Notes: a model not told the origin generated them from the sequence alone. DNA of 33,272 nt from Pseudanabaena mucicola FACHB-723 (GCF_014696385.1 NZ_JACJQB010000039.1:1-33272), one strand, 5' to 3'. Positions 7,519 to 15,665 are shown, numbered from the stretch's first letter. Numbers and translations are program-made.

Positions 7519-8364
7519 ATGATGCAAACTCATAATCCGAGAGCTATAGGCATTTCTCGTCAGGAGAGTATTTCTTTGATTCCGATCAGTATAGAAATTG
7601 TAGAAGGTAATCCGAATCTTGCCTCTCTCTTGGGTTGGCATTTACAGCAGATTGGCTATTCGGTATTTCAGGCAGTTAGTTGTCAGCAAGCAAAGTTGGT
7701 ATTTCAAAAGCAGCAGCCCAGTTTGGTGATTTTAAGTACCGATCTGCCCGATGGAGACGGCATTGAGCTATGTCGGTGGCTGCACAAACAGCGCAGTTCA
7801 TTAGTGTTTGTAATTTCGTCGCGTACTAATGAATCGGACATTGTGGAGGGCTTGAAAGCAGGAGCTGATGATTATTTGACTAAGCCCTTTGGAATGCAAG
7901 AATTTTTAGCAAGGGTGGAAGCCTTGACCCGCAGACTCCGTACATCTGCACCCCCTGCTTGCTTAGATTATGGTGTACTAAAAATTGATCTGGTGCAGCG
8001 ACAGGTTAGGCTCAAGGGCAATGCGATCGATTTAACGCCTCAAGAATTTAGCTTGCTTTACGTTCTTGCCCAGTCTGAGGGGATGGCACTCAGTCGTGCT
8101 GAGCTATTACAAAGAGCTTGGCCAGACGAAATTAATAATCCACGTACTGTCGATACGCATGTATTGTCGCTACGCAAGAAACTAGAGGTTGACCCTCAGC
8201 AGCCGAACCTAATTCAAACGGTGCGAAATATTGGCTACCGTTTTAATCCTGAAGCTTTAATGCGATCGCCTTTGCGTTCTAACTCAGCCAACTCTAATCA
8301 CGCTAATAGCGATCGCACTCCGCAATTTACTGCGCCACCGAGCCGATCTTTTGCCAAATACTAA
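7519..8364 (+). CDS. OmpR-family response regulator with altered receiver
   Basis: The product is 281 residues. It has an N-terminal receiver (about 23-140), an OmpR/PhoB winged-helix DNA-binding domain (about 150-245) and a Ser/Asn-rich tail. The receiver keeps Lys122 (TKPF) and Ser100. The usual acidic pair is EG (29-30), and the phospho-acceptor position in VILSTDLPDGDG is Ser73 rather than Asp; the nearest Asp is 75. The DNA-binding part is intact (LTPQEFSLLYVLA, RTVDTHVLSLRKKLE, IQTVRNIGYRF). It therefore probably binds DNA as a transcription factor without normal Asp phosphorylation. No histidine kinase is adjacent. ATG 7519 and the next ATG at 7522 are both possible starts. Confidence 0.9.
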   Translation: MMQTHNPRAIGISRQESISLIPISIEIVEGNPNLASLLGWHLQQIGYSVFQAVSCQQAKLVFQKQQPSLVILSTDLPDGDGIELCRWLHKQRSSLVFVISSRTNESDIVEGLKAGADDYLTKPFGMQEFLARVEALTRRLRTSAPPACLDYGVLKIDLVQRQVRLKGNAIDLTPQEFSLLYVLAQSEGMALSRAELLQRAWPDEINNPRTVDTHVLSLRKKLEVDPQQPNLIQTVRNIGYRFNPEALMRSPLRSNSANSNHANSDRTPQFTAPPSRSFAKY

Positions 8365-8393
8365 AAAAGTTGCCCCATCGGGGCAACTTTTTT
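8363..8393. terminator. terminator after the response regulator
   Basis: The 14-bp stem AAAAAAGTTGCCCC / GGGGCAACTTTTTT with loop ATC overlaps the TAA stop (8362-8364). Its symmetry suggests it may also serve the convergent SpoIID-like gene. Confidence 0.9.
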
Positions 8394-8396
8394 AGA

Positions 8397-8457
8397 TGTA
8401 GCTCGTTGAGTCTTTGTGTAGTACGAGCAATTTTTTAAGAAAGCGCAAAGCGCTGTA
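8397..8457. repeat. palindromic repeat copy lacking its stem
   Basis: The left arm (GTTGAGTCTTTGTGTAGTAC, 8404-8423) and right arm (AAGCGCAAAGCGCTGTA, 8441-8457) match those of the 105-bp copies, but the central hairpin is missing. The total is 61 bp. It ends two bases from the stop codon of the SpoIID-like gene. Confidence 0.65.
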
Positions 8458-8458
8458 A

Positions 8459-10060
8459 CTATTGATAATGCTCAGGACGCAGTTTTTGTAACTGCGCGTT
8501 GGTGTAATAGAAATTGAGAATGCGATCATACGACCAACCCTTCCGTGCCAAATTGTAAGAGCCTGTCTGACTCATGCCCACACCATGTCCCAATCCGCCA
8601 CCAATAAAGGCATATCCACTTAAAACTTTATCTTGGTAAATTGGTTCTAGCTTGAAGAAGGTGCTGTCAGGTGGATCAAAGGCATCGATAATTTCATCTT
8701 TTTTGACAATGATTTTGCCAGTGTCAGTGGTGACTTCTAGCTCTAATACACGCCCAGAGCCAGCACGTTTTGATACTTGCATTTGTTTAATCGCATTAAA
8801 GTTAGTGGTCGTGTCGCCAGAGAATCGCAAAAACTTTTTCAAAGAAGTTTGTAATTCATTCAATGTGCCGACTCTGCGCCAACGTAGGTTTTTCCAGCCG
8901 TCTTCATTAAATCCATCTTTACGGTCTAGAAATGCCTTGAGGTTCTGATCATCAGCTATATTTGCCGATCGCAAATTGTCGGGACGATTGGCGAGATCTA
9001 AGACTGATTGTAAATAGGGGCGCGGTGTGCCATCCCAAATATCGTTATAGTTGGCGGTGATGCCGCCTGTGGTTGAGGAATACAGCGCATCAATGGCACG
9101 ATTGTTATAGGTCAACACTAAGCCTCTGGTATCGGCAATTGCGCGATCGGCAACTTCGGTGGTGTCTTCTAAACCTCGATAAACCTGACATTGGGTGTCG
9201 GCACAAAGTTCATAATTATCGATCTTAAAGCGGTGCAAACTTGCTAACACATAGGTACGTGCTAGGACTGCCTGCGCTTGTACTGCGGCATAGGGAGCGT
9301 TGTAGCCAATTTCATGGGGGACAACACCACGCACATAGGTTTCGAGGGGGACATTGTTAACGAGGGTAAAGCTCTGATGGGCGTTGGGTTGCAGTTTGAG
9401 CGTACCTGCATAGAGACGGTTATTGATTTCGGCTTTATTTTCTCGCTGGTAGCTAACTTCTACAATTCCCGAACTACTACTAATGTCGATGCGATCGCGA
9501 TTGTAGCGAAACTCACCCACAATCAATGAAGGAATTGGCTTTTGGGGTAAGACACGTCGATCAAGCTGTACGGTCAAATTACCTTGCGATCGCAATATAT
9601 AGAAAGTCAAATAGCGCAGCAACATCGATTCATAGGCATCCCGCTTTGCCCAGACCTGCCAACGTCTTGGTTGAGCAATTTCGGTGGGAATGCCCTTTTC
9701 ATTCCAGTGAAAGGCACTCGCCGCCGCATTCTCAAAGCTACGATGATTACTCAGCACAATTTTTTCTTCGAGAATTGGCTGTGGCAAAGTCTGGGGTGAA
9801 ATCTCGATAACGACGCGATCGCTAGTTACCGTTTGTGTAGTTGTCCCGTCTGCCGAGGGAAAAGAAAGGGTAAGTCTGCCACCCGAGGGCGCTTTGAGCG
9901 TGAGCCGATCCTGCGGTCTTTCCCCAAAGCGTTGGACAATCCCAATTTTTAAAATCGGGTTGGAATCCGTTTGAGCTTGAACAAATTCAACTGTCGTCAG
10001 TGTGAATGAGCAAACTGTCACAATTAAAGTTTGACGAATAATACTGAAAGTTTTTAGCAT
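8459..10060 (-). CDS. secreted SpoIID/LytB-domain protein
   Basis: The product is 533 residues. A signal peptide (residues 1-29, ending VQA-QT) sends it across the membrane. The N-terminal third is a beta-rich region. From about 240 it has the SpoIID core: VPLETYVRGVVPHEIG, AVQAQAVLARTYVLAS, the Cys-containing CADTQCQVYRG, then ALYSSTTGG. The C-terminal signature is GGGLGHGVGMSQTGSYNLA, and then YDRILNFYYTNAQL. In spore formers SpoIID is a peptidoglycan lytic transglycosylase. Cyanobacterial relatives are thought to remodel the wall, which is inference here. Start ATG 10060 is upstream of a clear signal peptide. A stem-less repeat copy abuts the 3' end. Confidence 0.92.
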   Translation of the reverse strand: MLKTFSIIRQTLIVTVCSFTLTTVEFVQAQTDSNPILKIGIVQRFGERPQDRLTLKAPSGGRLTLSFPSADGTTTQTVTSDRVVIEISPQTLPQPILEEKIVLSNHRSFENAAASAFHWNEKGIPTEIAQPRRWQVWAKRDAYESMLLRYLTFYILRSQGNLTVQLDRRVLPQKPIPSLIVGEFRYNRDRIDISSSSGIVEVSYQRENKAEINNRLYAGTLKLQPNAHQSFTLVNNVPLETYVRGVVPHEIGYNAPYAAVQAQAVLARTYVLASLHRFKIDNYELCADTQCQVYRGLEDTTEVADRAIADTRGLVLTYNNRAIDALYSSTTGGITANYNDIWDGTPRPYLQSVLDLANRPDNLRSANIADDQNLKAFLDRKDGFNEDGWKNLRWRRVGTLNELQTSLKKFLRFSGDTTTNFNAIKQMQVSKRAGSGRVLELEVTTDTGKIIVKKDEIIDAFDPPDSTFFKLEPIYQDKVLSGYAFIGGGLGHGVGMSQTGSYNLARKGWSYDRILNFYYTNAQLQKLRPEHYQ

Positions 10061-10111
10061 GTCAAGCTCATGGCTTCAAAGACTCAGACATTCTACACCT
10101 ACTCTAAGTAG

Positions 10112-10450
10112 CTAGGTCTGGTTTTCAATTTCTGGAGAAAATATTTCGTCAACTAAGCCAAAGACGTACTCGTGCATCCATGAACCTCCTTCAGCCGCTA
10201 CCAACTCATCACTGCTCTGCTCTTTGGCAAATGCCAAGAATGGAACAACAGGCTTGCCATCTAATTCCATAATGCGACTTCCATCAATAATTGTGGCGAT
10301 CGAAAAGGCAATTTCTGCTGTTGAATCGTACAGATTCTTTTTGTCCACAACACCCGCTATTTGAAGTCCTTCTTTAATAGAGATCATGATTTCTTCGAGA
10401 ATTTTAAGCTGTAGTTCATCAAAACGATATGGATTTAGCTCTATTTTCAT
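10112..10450 (-). CDS. hypothetical protein, 112 residues
   Basis: I do not recognise this family. The protein is soluble and acidic, with a predicted alternation of helix (residues 10-30 and 40-58) and a final acidic tail (FSPEIENQT). It has no signal peptide, cysteine motif or obvious active site. Its start ATG 10450 faces rluD at 10718 across a gap holding a full repeat copy. It ends about 50 bases downstream of the SpoIID-like gene start, in the same direction. Composition and codon use look like its neighbours, so I take it as real. Confidence 0.55.
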   Translation of the reverse strand: MKIELNPYRFDELQLKILEEIMISIKEGLQIAGVVDKKNLYDSTAEIAFSIATIIDGSRIMELDGKPVVPFLAFAKEQSSDELVAAEGGSWMHEYVFGLVDEIFSPEIENQT

Positions 10451-10499
10451 GATACTTACTAGTCTGCCTATAATTTCTTTGATGTAAACAACACTTACT

Positions 10500-10604
10500 T
10501 ACAACCTATTGAGACTGTGAGTAGTACAGAAATATTTTTAAAAGTGTTGCGAAGCAACACTTTTAAAAATATTTCTGGGTTTTAAGTCAACGCAAAGCGC
10601 TGTA
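10500..10604 (+). repeat. full 105-bp palindromic repeat, copy F
   Basis: Arms TACAACCTATTGAGACTG and AACGCAAAGCGCTGTA enclose a 24-bp perfect stem (10527-10550 / 10554-10577) with loop GAA. The stem runs CAGAAATATTTTTAAAAG to the tip GTGTTGC. It lies between two divergent genes. The copy at 13507-13611 is its opposite-strand partner with the same length and about 85 percent identity by eye. Confidence 0.9.
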
Positions 10605-10650
10605 ATACGGTTTCTAAATTTTGCCTTATGGCAAAAAAGCTTTGCTTAGG

Positions 10651-10680
10651 ATATAAAACCAGAAGGTGAGTGGCAGCGCG
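10651..10680 (+). repeat. half copy of a palindromic repeat
   Basis: ATAAAACCAGAAGGTGAG followed by TGGCAGCGC resembles the left arm of the hairpin at 23031-23079 (ATAAACCAGAAGATGAGTAG then CGGCGC). The complementary right arm is absent. It lies 38 bases upstream of the rluD start. Confidence 0.5.
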
Positions 10681-10717
10681 GACACCCCTCGACTGCTGGG
10701 GTATACAATTAAATGCT

Positions 10718-11680
10718 ATGACTTTAGAACCTCCTATCCAAAATAATACTAATCTGATTGAAGTTGCCGCAGATTTGCCTCAACCTGAACGGATTGATCG
10801 CTTTTTGGCACAGCATCTCACCGATCTATCGCGATCGCGAATCCAAATATTAATTGATGAAGGGTATGTCACTGTTAATGATGTTCTTTGTCATAACAAA
10901 AAGGATTTAATCAAAGCAGGCGATCGCATCCAATTAATTACTCCAGCATCAACAACGCTTGATTTAGTCGCTCAAGAGATTCCCTTAGATGTTCTTTACG
11001 AAGATGAGCATTTGATTGTCATTAATAAACCTGCGGGATTAGTCGTCCATCCTGCGGCAGGACATAGCGATGGCACTTTAGTCAATGCACTCTTAGCCCA
11101 TTGCAAGGAACTATCGGGGATAAATGGAACTCAACGTCCGGGCATAGTGCATCGTTTAGATAAAGATACTAGTGGCGTGATGGTAGTCGCCAAAAACGAT
11201 CGCGCTCATCAAGATTTACAAGCGCAAATTCAAGCAAAAACAGCCCGAAGGGAATATCTAGGAATTGTGCGTGGAGTTCCTAAAACTCAATTAGGGAGTG
11301 AATCGGGAGTCATTGATGCGGCGATTGCTAGACATGCTCGCGATCGCAAAAAAATGGCAGTCATGGAAAATGGACGCAGAGCCGTTACGCATTGGCAAAT
11401 TCACGAGCGACTAGGAAACTATACGCTGGTGAAATTTGATTTGGAAACGGGGCGCACCCATCAAATCCGTGTCCATGCCGCGCATATGGGTTGGGCGATA
11501 GCTGGTGATCCTGTATATGGACATCCCAACAAGGAAGTTTCGCAATATTTGTCAGGTCAAGCTCTCCACGCATGGCGGCTCACCTTTACCCATCCAGTTT
11601 CAGGTGAATTAATTGAAAATACTGCCCCTATTCCTGAAGGCTTTGAAAAGCTATTAGCATTTTTACGCCGCCGAGTATAG
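10718..11680 (+). CDS. rluD: 23S rRNA pseudouridine synthase, RluA/RluD family
   Basis: The product is 320 residues from ATG 10718. It converts specific uridines of large-subunit rRNA to pseudouridine. An S4 RNA-binding domain covers about 24-80 (RIDRFLAQHL, RSRIQILIDEGYVTVND). The catalytic domain has INKPAGLVVHP, the signature GIVHRLDKDTSG with catalytic Asp148, and RTHQIRVHAAHMG. RluD is the nearest match by size and S4 domain, but RluC/RluA paralogs are close. The frame is open up to GTG 10670, which lies in a half repeat with AGAAGG before it; I prefer ATG 10718. TATACAAT at 10702-10709 is a possible -10 box. Confidence 0.9.
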   Translation: MTLEPPIQNNTNLIEVAADLPQPERIDRFLAQHLTDLSRSRIQILIDEGYVTVNDVLCHNKKDLIKAGDRIQLITPASTTLDLVAQEIPLDVLYEDEHLIVINKPAGLVVHPAAGHSDGTLVNALLAHCKELSGINGTQRPGIVHRLDKDTSGVMVVAKNDRAHQDLQAQIQAKTARREYLGIVRGVPKTQLGSESGVIDAAIARHARDRKKMAVMENGRRAVTHWQIHERLGNYTLVKFDLETGRTHQIRVHAAHMGWAIAGDPVYGHPNKEVSQYLSGQALHAWRLTFTHPVSGELIENTAPIPEGFEKLLAFLRRRV

Positions 11681-11690
11681 GGTGGCGTGC

Positions 11691-11705
11691 AAAGTGTCAC
11701 ACTTT
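11691..11705. terminator. short palindrome between convergent rluD and rsmI
   Basis: AAAGTGTCACACTTT is symmetric around one base. It is AT-flanked and lies in the 29-base gap between two convergent stops. It is a weak candidate terminator. Confidence 0.35.
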
Positions 11706-11709
11706 CTGT

Positions 11710-12546
11710 TCATAAAGTGAGGGCTAGTTGATAAATTTGACGACGGGGCAAATCAGCAAGTTCGGCAAGTTGACGACTAGCATCCGATCGCGATATGCCA
11801 GCATCAATCAAATTTTGCAACTCCCGTAAAATCACATCATCTGTCCACACAGGCTTGTCACTGGGTGCTGCACCTTCTAAAACTAGGCTAAATTCACCCT
11901 TCGGTGCGTGAATTGCAAAATGTGCGATCGCAGATTCTATTGATCCTCGCCAAAACTCCTCATGCAGTTTTGTTAATTCTCTTGCGATCGCAATTTGCCG
12001 ATCACCACCCAAAAACTCTGCCAAATCCTCAAGAGTTTTCAATAAACGATGGGGCGCTTCATAGAGAATCATCGTGCGCGTTTCGCATCTTAACACTTCT
12101 AAACGTTCGCGACGTTCCTTTTTATCAACTGGCAGAAATCCATCAAAACCAAAATGCTGTGTGGCAAAACCCGAAGCCGTCAAAGCCGCAATCCCTGCGG
12201 TAACAACAGGAATCGGTACAATTCTGACACCCGCAGCAATACATCCTTGCACCAGTTCTACCCCAGGGTCAGAAATAGCAGGCATCCCTGCATCGGTCAC
12301 TAATGCGATCGAGATGCCTTGCTGCATTTTTTCCACCAGTTCAGGTACACGCTTATGGGCATTATGCTCGTGATAACTAGTTTGCGGAGTATCAATGCCA
12401 AAGTGGTGCAGCAGTTTCCCTGTATGCCGAGTATCCTCAGCCGCAATTAAATCAACTTGCTTTAGCGTCGCGATCGCTCGAAAGGTCATGTCCTCCAAAT
12501 TACCAATTGGAGTTCCCACCAAGTACAGAATTCCCGGATCATCCAT
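11710..12546 (-). CDS. rsmI: 16S rRNA 2'-O-ribose C1402 methyltransferase
   Basis: The product is 278 residues and belongs to the tetrapyrrole-methylase-fold SAM enzymes. RsmI methylates the ribose of C1402 in the 16S decoding centre. Visible signatures are YLVGTPIGNLEDMTFRA at the N-terminus, LIAAEDTRHTGKLL, SYHEHNAHKR and VTDAGMPAISDPG. The C-terminal half has ILYEAPHRL and REL(T)KLHEE. It follows the phasin-like gene after 3 bases on the same strand, so they are co-transcribed. Confidence 0.96.
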   Translation of the reverse strand: MDDPGILYLVGTPIGNLEDMTFRAIATLKQVDLIAAEDTRHTGKLLHHFGIDTPQTSYHEHNAHKRVPELVEKMQQGISIALVTDAGMPAISDPGVELVQGCIAAGVRIVPIPVVTAGIAALTASGFATQHFGFDGFLPVDKKERRERLEVLRCETRTMILYEAPHRLLKTLEDLAEFLGGDRQIAIARELTKLHEEFWRGSIESAIAHFAIHAPKGEFSLVLEGAAPSDKPVWTDDVILRELQNLIDAGISRSDASRQLAELADLPRRQIYQLALTL

Positions 12547-12549
12547 GAA

Positions 12550-12873
12550 TTAGCGCCATTGTTTATTTTCTAATTCACGAAGCTGACGCTCTAGGCGATC
12601 AATTCTTCCGCGTAACTCATCCATTTCATTTTGACGAGGTACACCCAAGTCTTGCATGACATTACGAATTTGGCGCTGAATTAAAGTCTCCAAATTTCCC
12701 TGCTCTGACTTGAGACGATCGGCAATATCATTGAAAATTTCTGAAGCTTGCTCAGGATCGATCTTGCCATCCTTAACCCAATCCTCACTGGCTTCTTTAA
12801 TCTTCTCTAGCACAATCGAAGTTGTGCCAACACCAAGCATGAGTAACTGCTTGAGCAAATTATTGCTATCCAT
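12550..12873 (-). CDS. phasin-like/coiled-coil small protein
   Basis: The product is 107 residues. The N-terminal part (LLKQLLMLGVGTTSIVLEKIKEAS) is amphipathic and the C-terminal half (about 75-105) is a short coiled coil (MDELRGRIDRLERQLRELEN). This matches the small PHA-granule-associated/PhaF-like phasins and related cyanobacterial proteins. A role at polymer granules is one possibility, but no phaC or phaE is near, so the function is uncertain. It reads directly into rsmI with a 3-base gap, so the two genes form an operon. Confidence 0.7.
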   Translation of the reverse strand: MDSNNLLKQLLMLGVGTTSIVLEKIKEASEDWVKDGKIDPEQASEIFNDIADRLKSEQGNLETLIQRQIRNVMQDLGVPRQNEMDELRGRIDRLERQLRELENKQWR

Positions 12874-12967
12874 AAATGTACGCGATCCTCAAAGCCGATC
12901 TATCAATCCATCATACTATGCTCTTTTCATAGTCTAAGGAATAGGGTGAATAACTTACGCTTAGCGA

Positions 12968-12975
12968 TTGCTATA
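12968..12975. repeat. isolated TTGCTATA motif
   Basis: This octamer also occurs at 1301, 6321, 6397, 18263, 23090 and (reverse complement) 33067, mostly next to hairpins. Here it stands alone in the gap before the cyclophilin gene. Confidence 0.4.
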
Positions 12976-13022
12976 CTTTAAGCTGATTAAAACTTTAGAA
13001 AAAATTTCAGGTAAGTTTATTT

Positions 13023-13505
13023 ATGATCCGTGCTGTAATCGAAACCGCTAAAGGAACTATGCGTGCTGAGTTGGATGACCAACACGCACCTATCACCGTC
13101 AAGAATTTTGTAGACCTCGCTAAGCACGGTTTTTATGACGGGCTGACCTTTCACCGAGTTGAGCCAGGCTTTGTGATCCAAGGTGGCGATCCCCTTGGCA
13201 ATGGTACTGGTGGCTCTGGCGATCGCATCAAGTTAGAAATTTGGGCAGAGGGAGACACCGCCGCAACCGTCGGCAATGTTTTGACTGGTGGCAAAAAGCC
13301 AATCATCAAACACAACAAAGCAGGTGTATTTTCCATGGCACGCACCAATGATCCCAACAGTGCCACAAGTCAGTTTTTTGTAACTCTTGGCGATGCATCT
13401 TTCCTCGATGGTCAATATGCAGCTTTTGGCTACACTGAGGACACAGAAGTAGCTCAAGCTATCCGTCGCGGCGACAAGATCCTCTCTATTAAAATCGAAG
13501 ATTAA
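13023..13505 (+). CDS. cyclophilin-type peptidyl-prolyl cis-trans isomerase
   Basis: The product is 160 residues, a single cyclophilin domain without signal peptide, so it is probably cytoplasmic. It speeds proline isomerisation during folding. Motifs are NFVDLAKHGFYDGLTFHRVEPGFVIQGGDP, FSMARTNDPNSATSQFFV and FLDGQYAAFGY. The Trp of cyclosporin-sensitive enzymes is replaced (AAFGY region), as in most bacterial members. A full repeat copy begins 2 bases after its stop. Confidence 0.93.
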   Translation: MIRAVIETAKGTMRAELDDQHAPITVKNFVDLAKHGFYDGLTFHRVEPGFVIQGGDPLGNGTGGSGDRIKLEIWAEGDTAATVGNVLTGGKKPIIKHNKAGVFSMARTNDPNSATSQFFVTLGDASFLDGQYAAFGYTEDTEVAQAIRRGDKILSIKIED

Positions 13506-13506
13506 A

Positions 13507-13611
13507 TACAGCGCTTTGCGCTTTATTAAAACCCAGAAATATTTTTAAAAGCGGCGCGAAGCGCCGCTTTTAAAAATATTTCTGTACTACTCAAAGCCTC
13601 AATAGGCTGTA
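13507..13611 (-). repeat. full 105-bp palindromic repeat, copy G (inverted)
   Basis: The element runs TACAGCGCTTTGCGC, AAAACCCAG, stem, CTGTACTACTC, CAATAGGCTGTA. The stem is 24 bp (13534-13557 / 13561-13584) with loop GAA on the + strand. Relative to copy F the tip is GCGGCGC instead of GTGTTGC, with exact compensating changes on the other arm. Confidence 0.9.
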
Positions 13612-13625
13612 TTGATTTAAAATCC

Positions 13626-13668
13626 AAAAAACATGCAAGCCCTGCTCAGCAGGACTTGCATGTTTTTT
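13626..13668. terminator. bidirectional terminator between cyclophilin and hmpF-like gene
   Basis: The 21-bp stem (AAAAAACATGCAAG.../...CTTGCATGTTTTTT) has one C-A mismatch and a one-base centre. It is A/T-tracted on both sides. It lies 2 bases from the minus-strand stop at 13671. Confidence 0.88.
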
Positions 13669-13670
13669 AT

Positions 13671-15335
13671 TTAGCTAGCCGCAGCAACTAATTGATGAAT
13701 TGCCGTTTTTAATTCGATAATTACTTGGGATGAATCATTAGTATCAGATACATTTCCTAAATCTTGAAGTGATTCCTCTAGTTGAGGACGCAAAGTATCC
13801 ACAATGTCCTGTACGGGACGTAAAAGTTTCTCCTGTGCGCCGATTTGCCCTAACAACTCAGCCACAGTTCTAATTTGAGCTTGTTGTCGCGCTTCCGCCG
13901 CAATAATTTCTTGCTCCTGCTGCAAATGCTCTTGAGTTTGTCGCTCGAGAACTTCTTGCTGTTGTTGCGTATAGCCTCTGACCGCTTCAATTTGTGATTC
14001 CATCTTTCGCAGTTCTTCTTCCTGACGGGTCTTATGCTTTTTAACTTGCGATAACAGAGGTAATAAACTTTGAATGGGGCTTGACTCCACCACAATCCCT
14101 CGACGACGATCGAGAATTGCTTTTTGTTGGTTTAAAACCGAAAGTCGTTCCTGCATACTGCGTCTGCCTCCAGAGACGCTTTCTTCAAGTAACTTATATT
14201 CTTCCTCTTTAAACTCCTTATCACTTTCTAACTCAATGCGCTCAAATTGATTTGCCTTGTCTATTTGACTTTGCAGATCAGCAATTTCCCCTTCTAAGAT
14301 CGCTAACTCATCTTCTTGAGCACTGGAGTAGTTTACTAACTTGTCAAAATCTGCCTGTAGATTTGCAATCGTTTGCTCTAGTTCTTCAATAGACATTGAC
14401 TGCAAACGACTTTCCTCTTCAGCACTGAGTCCCTCTACACCAACAGTCCCGCCAAATGACTCGATCACACTTGCTGTTTGCTCATACAGATCTGTTTGGG
14501 CATCAAGTTGAATCCTTGACATTGCCATATTATTTTCTTGAAGTTTAAGAATACCTCGTTGTGCTTTTAGCTCGGCTTGGGCATCAGCTAGCGCTATTTG
14601 ATTTTGTTGCCATTGAGCTTTACGAGCATTGAGGTCTTCTGTTAATTCATCAAGCAGTTTTTGCTGTCTTGCAGCCTCTTCTTTTAATTTATCGAGATCC
14701 TGCCAAAATCCTGTTAGGACTTCTTGACGCTGATTGAGCAGATCAAGATTGCTATGGATACGGGTTCGTAATGACTCTGGACTTGTAAAATCACTCGATA
14801 AACGTCCAACTAGCACTTTGAGTTGCTCAGTTTGATCCGAGGTTAAAGCTGTCGCACTACTGTCAAATTGTGATTTCTGTAACTCAATACTGTGTCGTAA
14901 TTGTTCTAGTTCCGCCCGTTCATGTTCAAATTTACTTTCTAACTCTTCAATTTGTTGTAATTCTCTTTCTACTTCCTGCTCACGACGATGTAACTCTTGC
15001 GCCTGAAAGTTTAAGGATTGTTTCCACTGCTCAACTTCTTCTTCAGCAGATTTATACTTTTCTTGCGATCGCGAAAATACTTGCAGGATATTGACAATTT
15101 TTTTAGACGCATCCTGAATACTCTGAACCTGATTATTACCGACAACTTCGGCTACAACCATCTGCCCATCTTTAAAGTCTTTTGCCTGACTTGAATCTTG
15201 AACCGACAGAACTTGTTCATTAGTAATGGGCAGCCAAATATTTTCACCCGTATTACGCGCTAATAGGCGGACGGACGCATTACCACCTAATCCAAAAGCT
15301 GCTTGAGTTTTTTGAAGTTCTGCTAAATACTGCAC
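13671..15335 (-). CDS. hmpF: HmpF-like pilus motility coiled-coil protein
   Basis: The product is 554 residues and starts at GTG 15335, with GGGAG about ten bases before it. An N-terminal globular segment (about 1-75: YLAELQKTQAAF, VRLLARNTGENIW) leads into a long coiled coil from about 80 to 480, rich in Glu, Gln and Leu heptads. The last 60 residues form a small segment (LRPVQDIVDTLRPQLEES). This layout and N-terminus match HmpF, a filamentous-cyanobacterial protein required for type IV pilus-driven gliding and phototaxis. The name is a family match from memory. If it is right, the organism is probably motile. There are no pil or hmp neighbours. A hairpin terminator follows the stop. Confidence 0.72.
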   Translation of the reverse strand: MQYLAELQKTQAAFGLGGNASVRLLARNTGENIWLPITNEQVLSVQDSSQAKDFKDGQMVVAEVVGNNQVQSIQDASKKIVNILQVFSRSQEKYKSAEEEVEQWKQSLNFQAQELHRREQEVERELQQIEELESKFEHERAELEQLRHSIELQKSQFDSSATALTSDQTEQLKVLVGRLSSDFTSPESLRTRIHSNLDLLNQRQEVLTGFWQDLDKLKEEAARQQKLLDELTEDLNARKAQWQQNQIALADAQAELKAQRGILKLQENNMAMSRIQLDAQTDLYEQTASVIESFGGTVGVEGLSAEEESRLQSMSIEELEQTIANLQADFDKLVNYSSAQEDELAILEGEIADLQSQIDKANQFERIELESDKEFKEEEYKLLEESVSGGRRSMQERLSVLNQQKAILDRRRGIVVESSPIQSLLPLLSQVKKHKTRQEEELRKMESQIEAVRGYTQQQQEVLERQTQEHLQQEQEIIAAEARQQAQIRTVAELLGQIGAQEKLLRPVQDIVDTLRPQLEESLQDLGNVSDTNDSSQVIIELKTAIHQLVAAAS

Positions 15336-15665
15336 GCTAAATATACTCCCATTTTGCTGATGCTAACTTTCAGATTGACATGACAAAAGAGCAAAACTCG
15401 TCATTAAAAATACAAAAATAGCTGATGTATTCAGTTTTATACTACCTAATTACATGAGTATTTTCACAATCTGGCTTTTGATATTTTTGCGATCGCTGTC
15501 AATATCTTAGACTACCGCGATCGGAAATTTTTAGCGATTTATAATGTAAGCCGATCAACTTTGAGACTCCTGTTGGGGATAGGTTTTAAGCATGTAAGGA
15601 GCAATAAATAGCATCCTGAAAATATATAATTAGAGACCTGATTAGTTTAGTGCAGTTGACTAAAG
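15336..15665. other. intergenic region with no gene seen
   Basis: This 330-base gap lies between the hmpF-like start (15335, minus) and the permease stop (15666, minus). It should hold the hmpF promoter on the minus strand. A + strand TATAAT at 15540-15545 has no obvious gene downstream. I see no hairpin of the repeat family here, unlike most gaps of similar size. Confidence 0.6.

Noticed and set aside
15417-15520. 18-residue hydrophobic frame in the gap upstream of hmpF-like gene
   Set aside because: It is too short, lacks a ribosome site and looks like chance.
15540-15545. TATAAT on the + strand as an RNA gene promoter
   Set aside because: No matching -35 element and no terminator or conserved structure follows on that strand.
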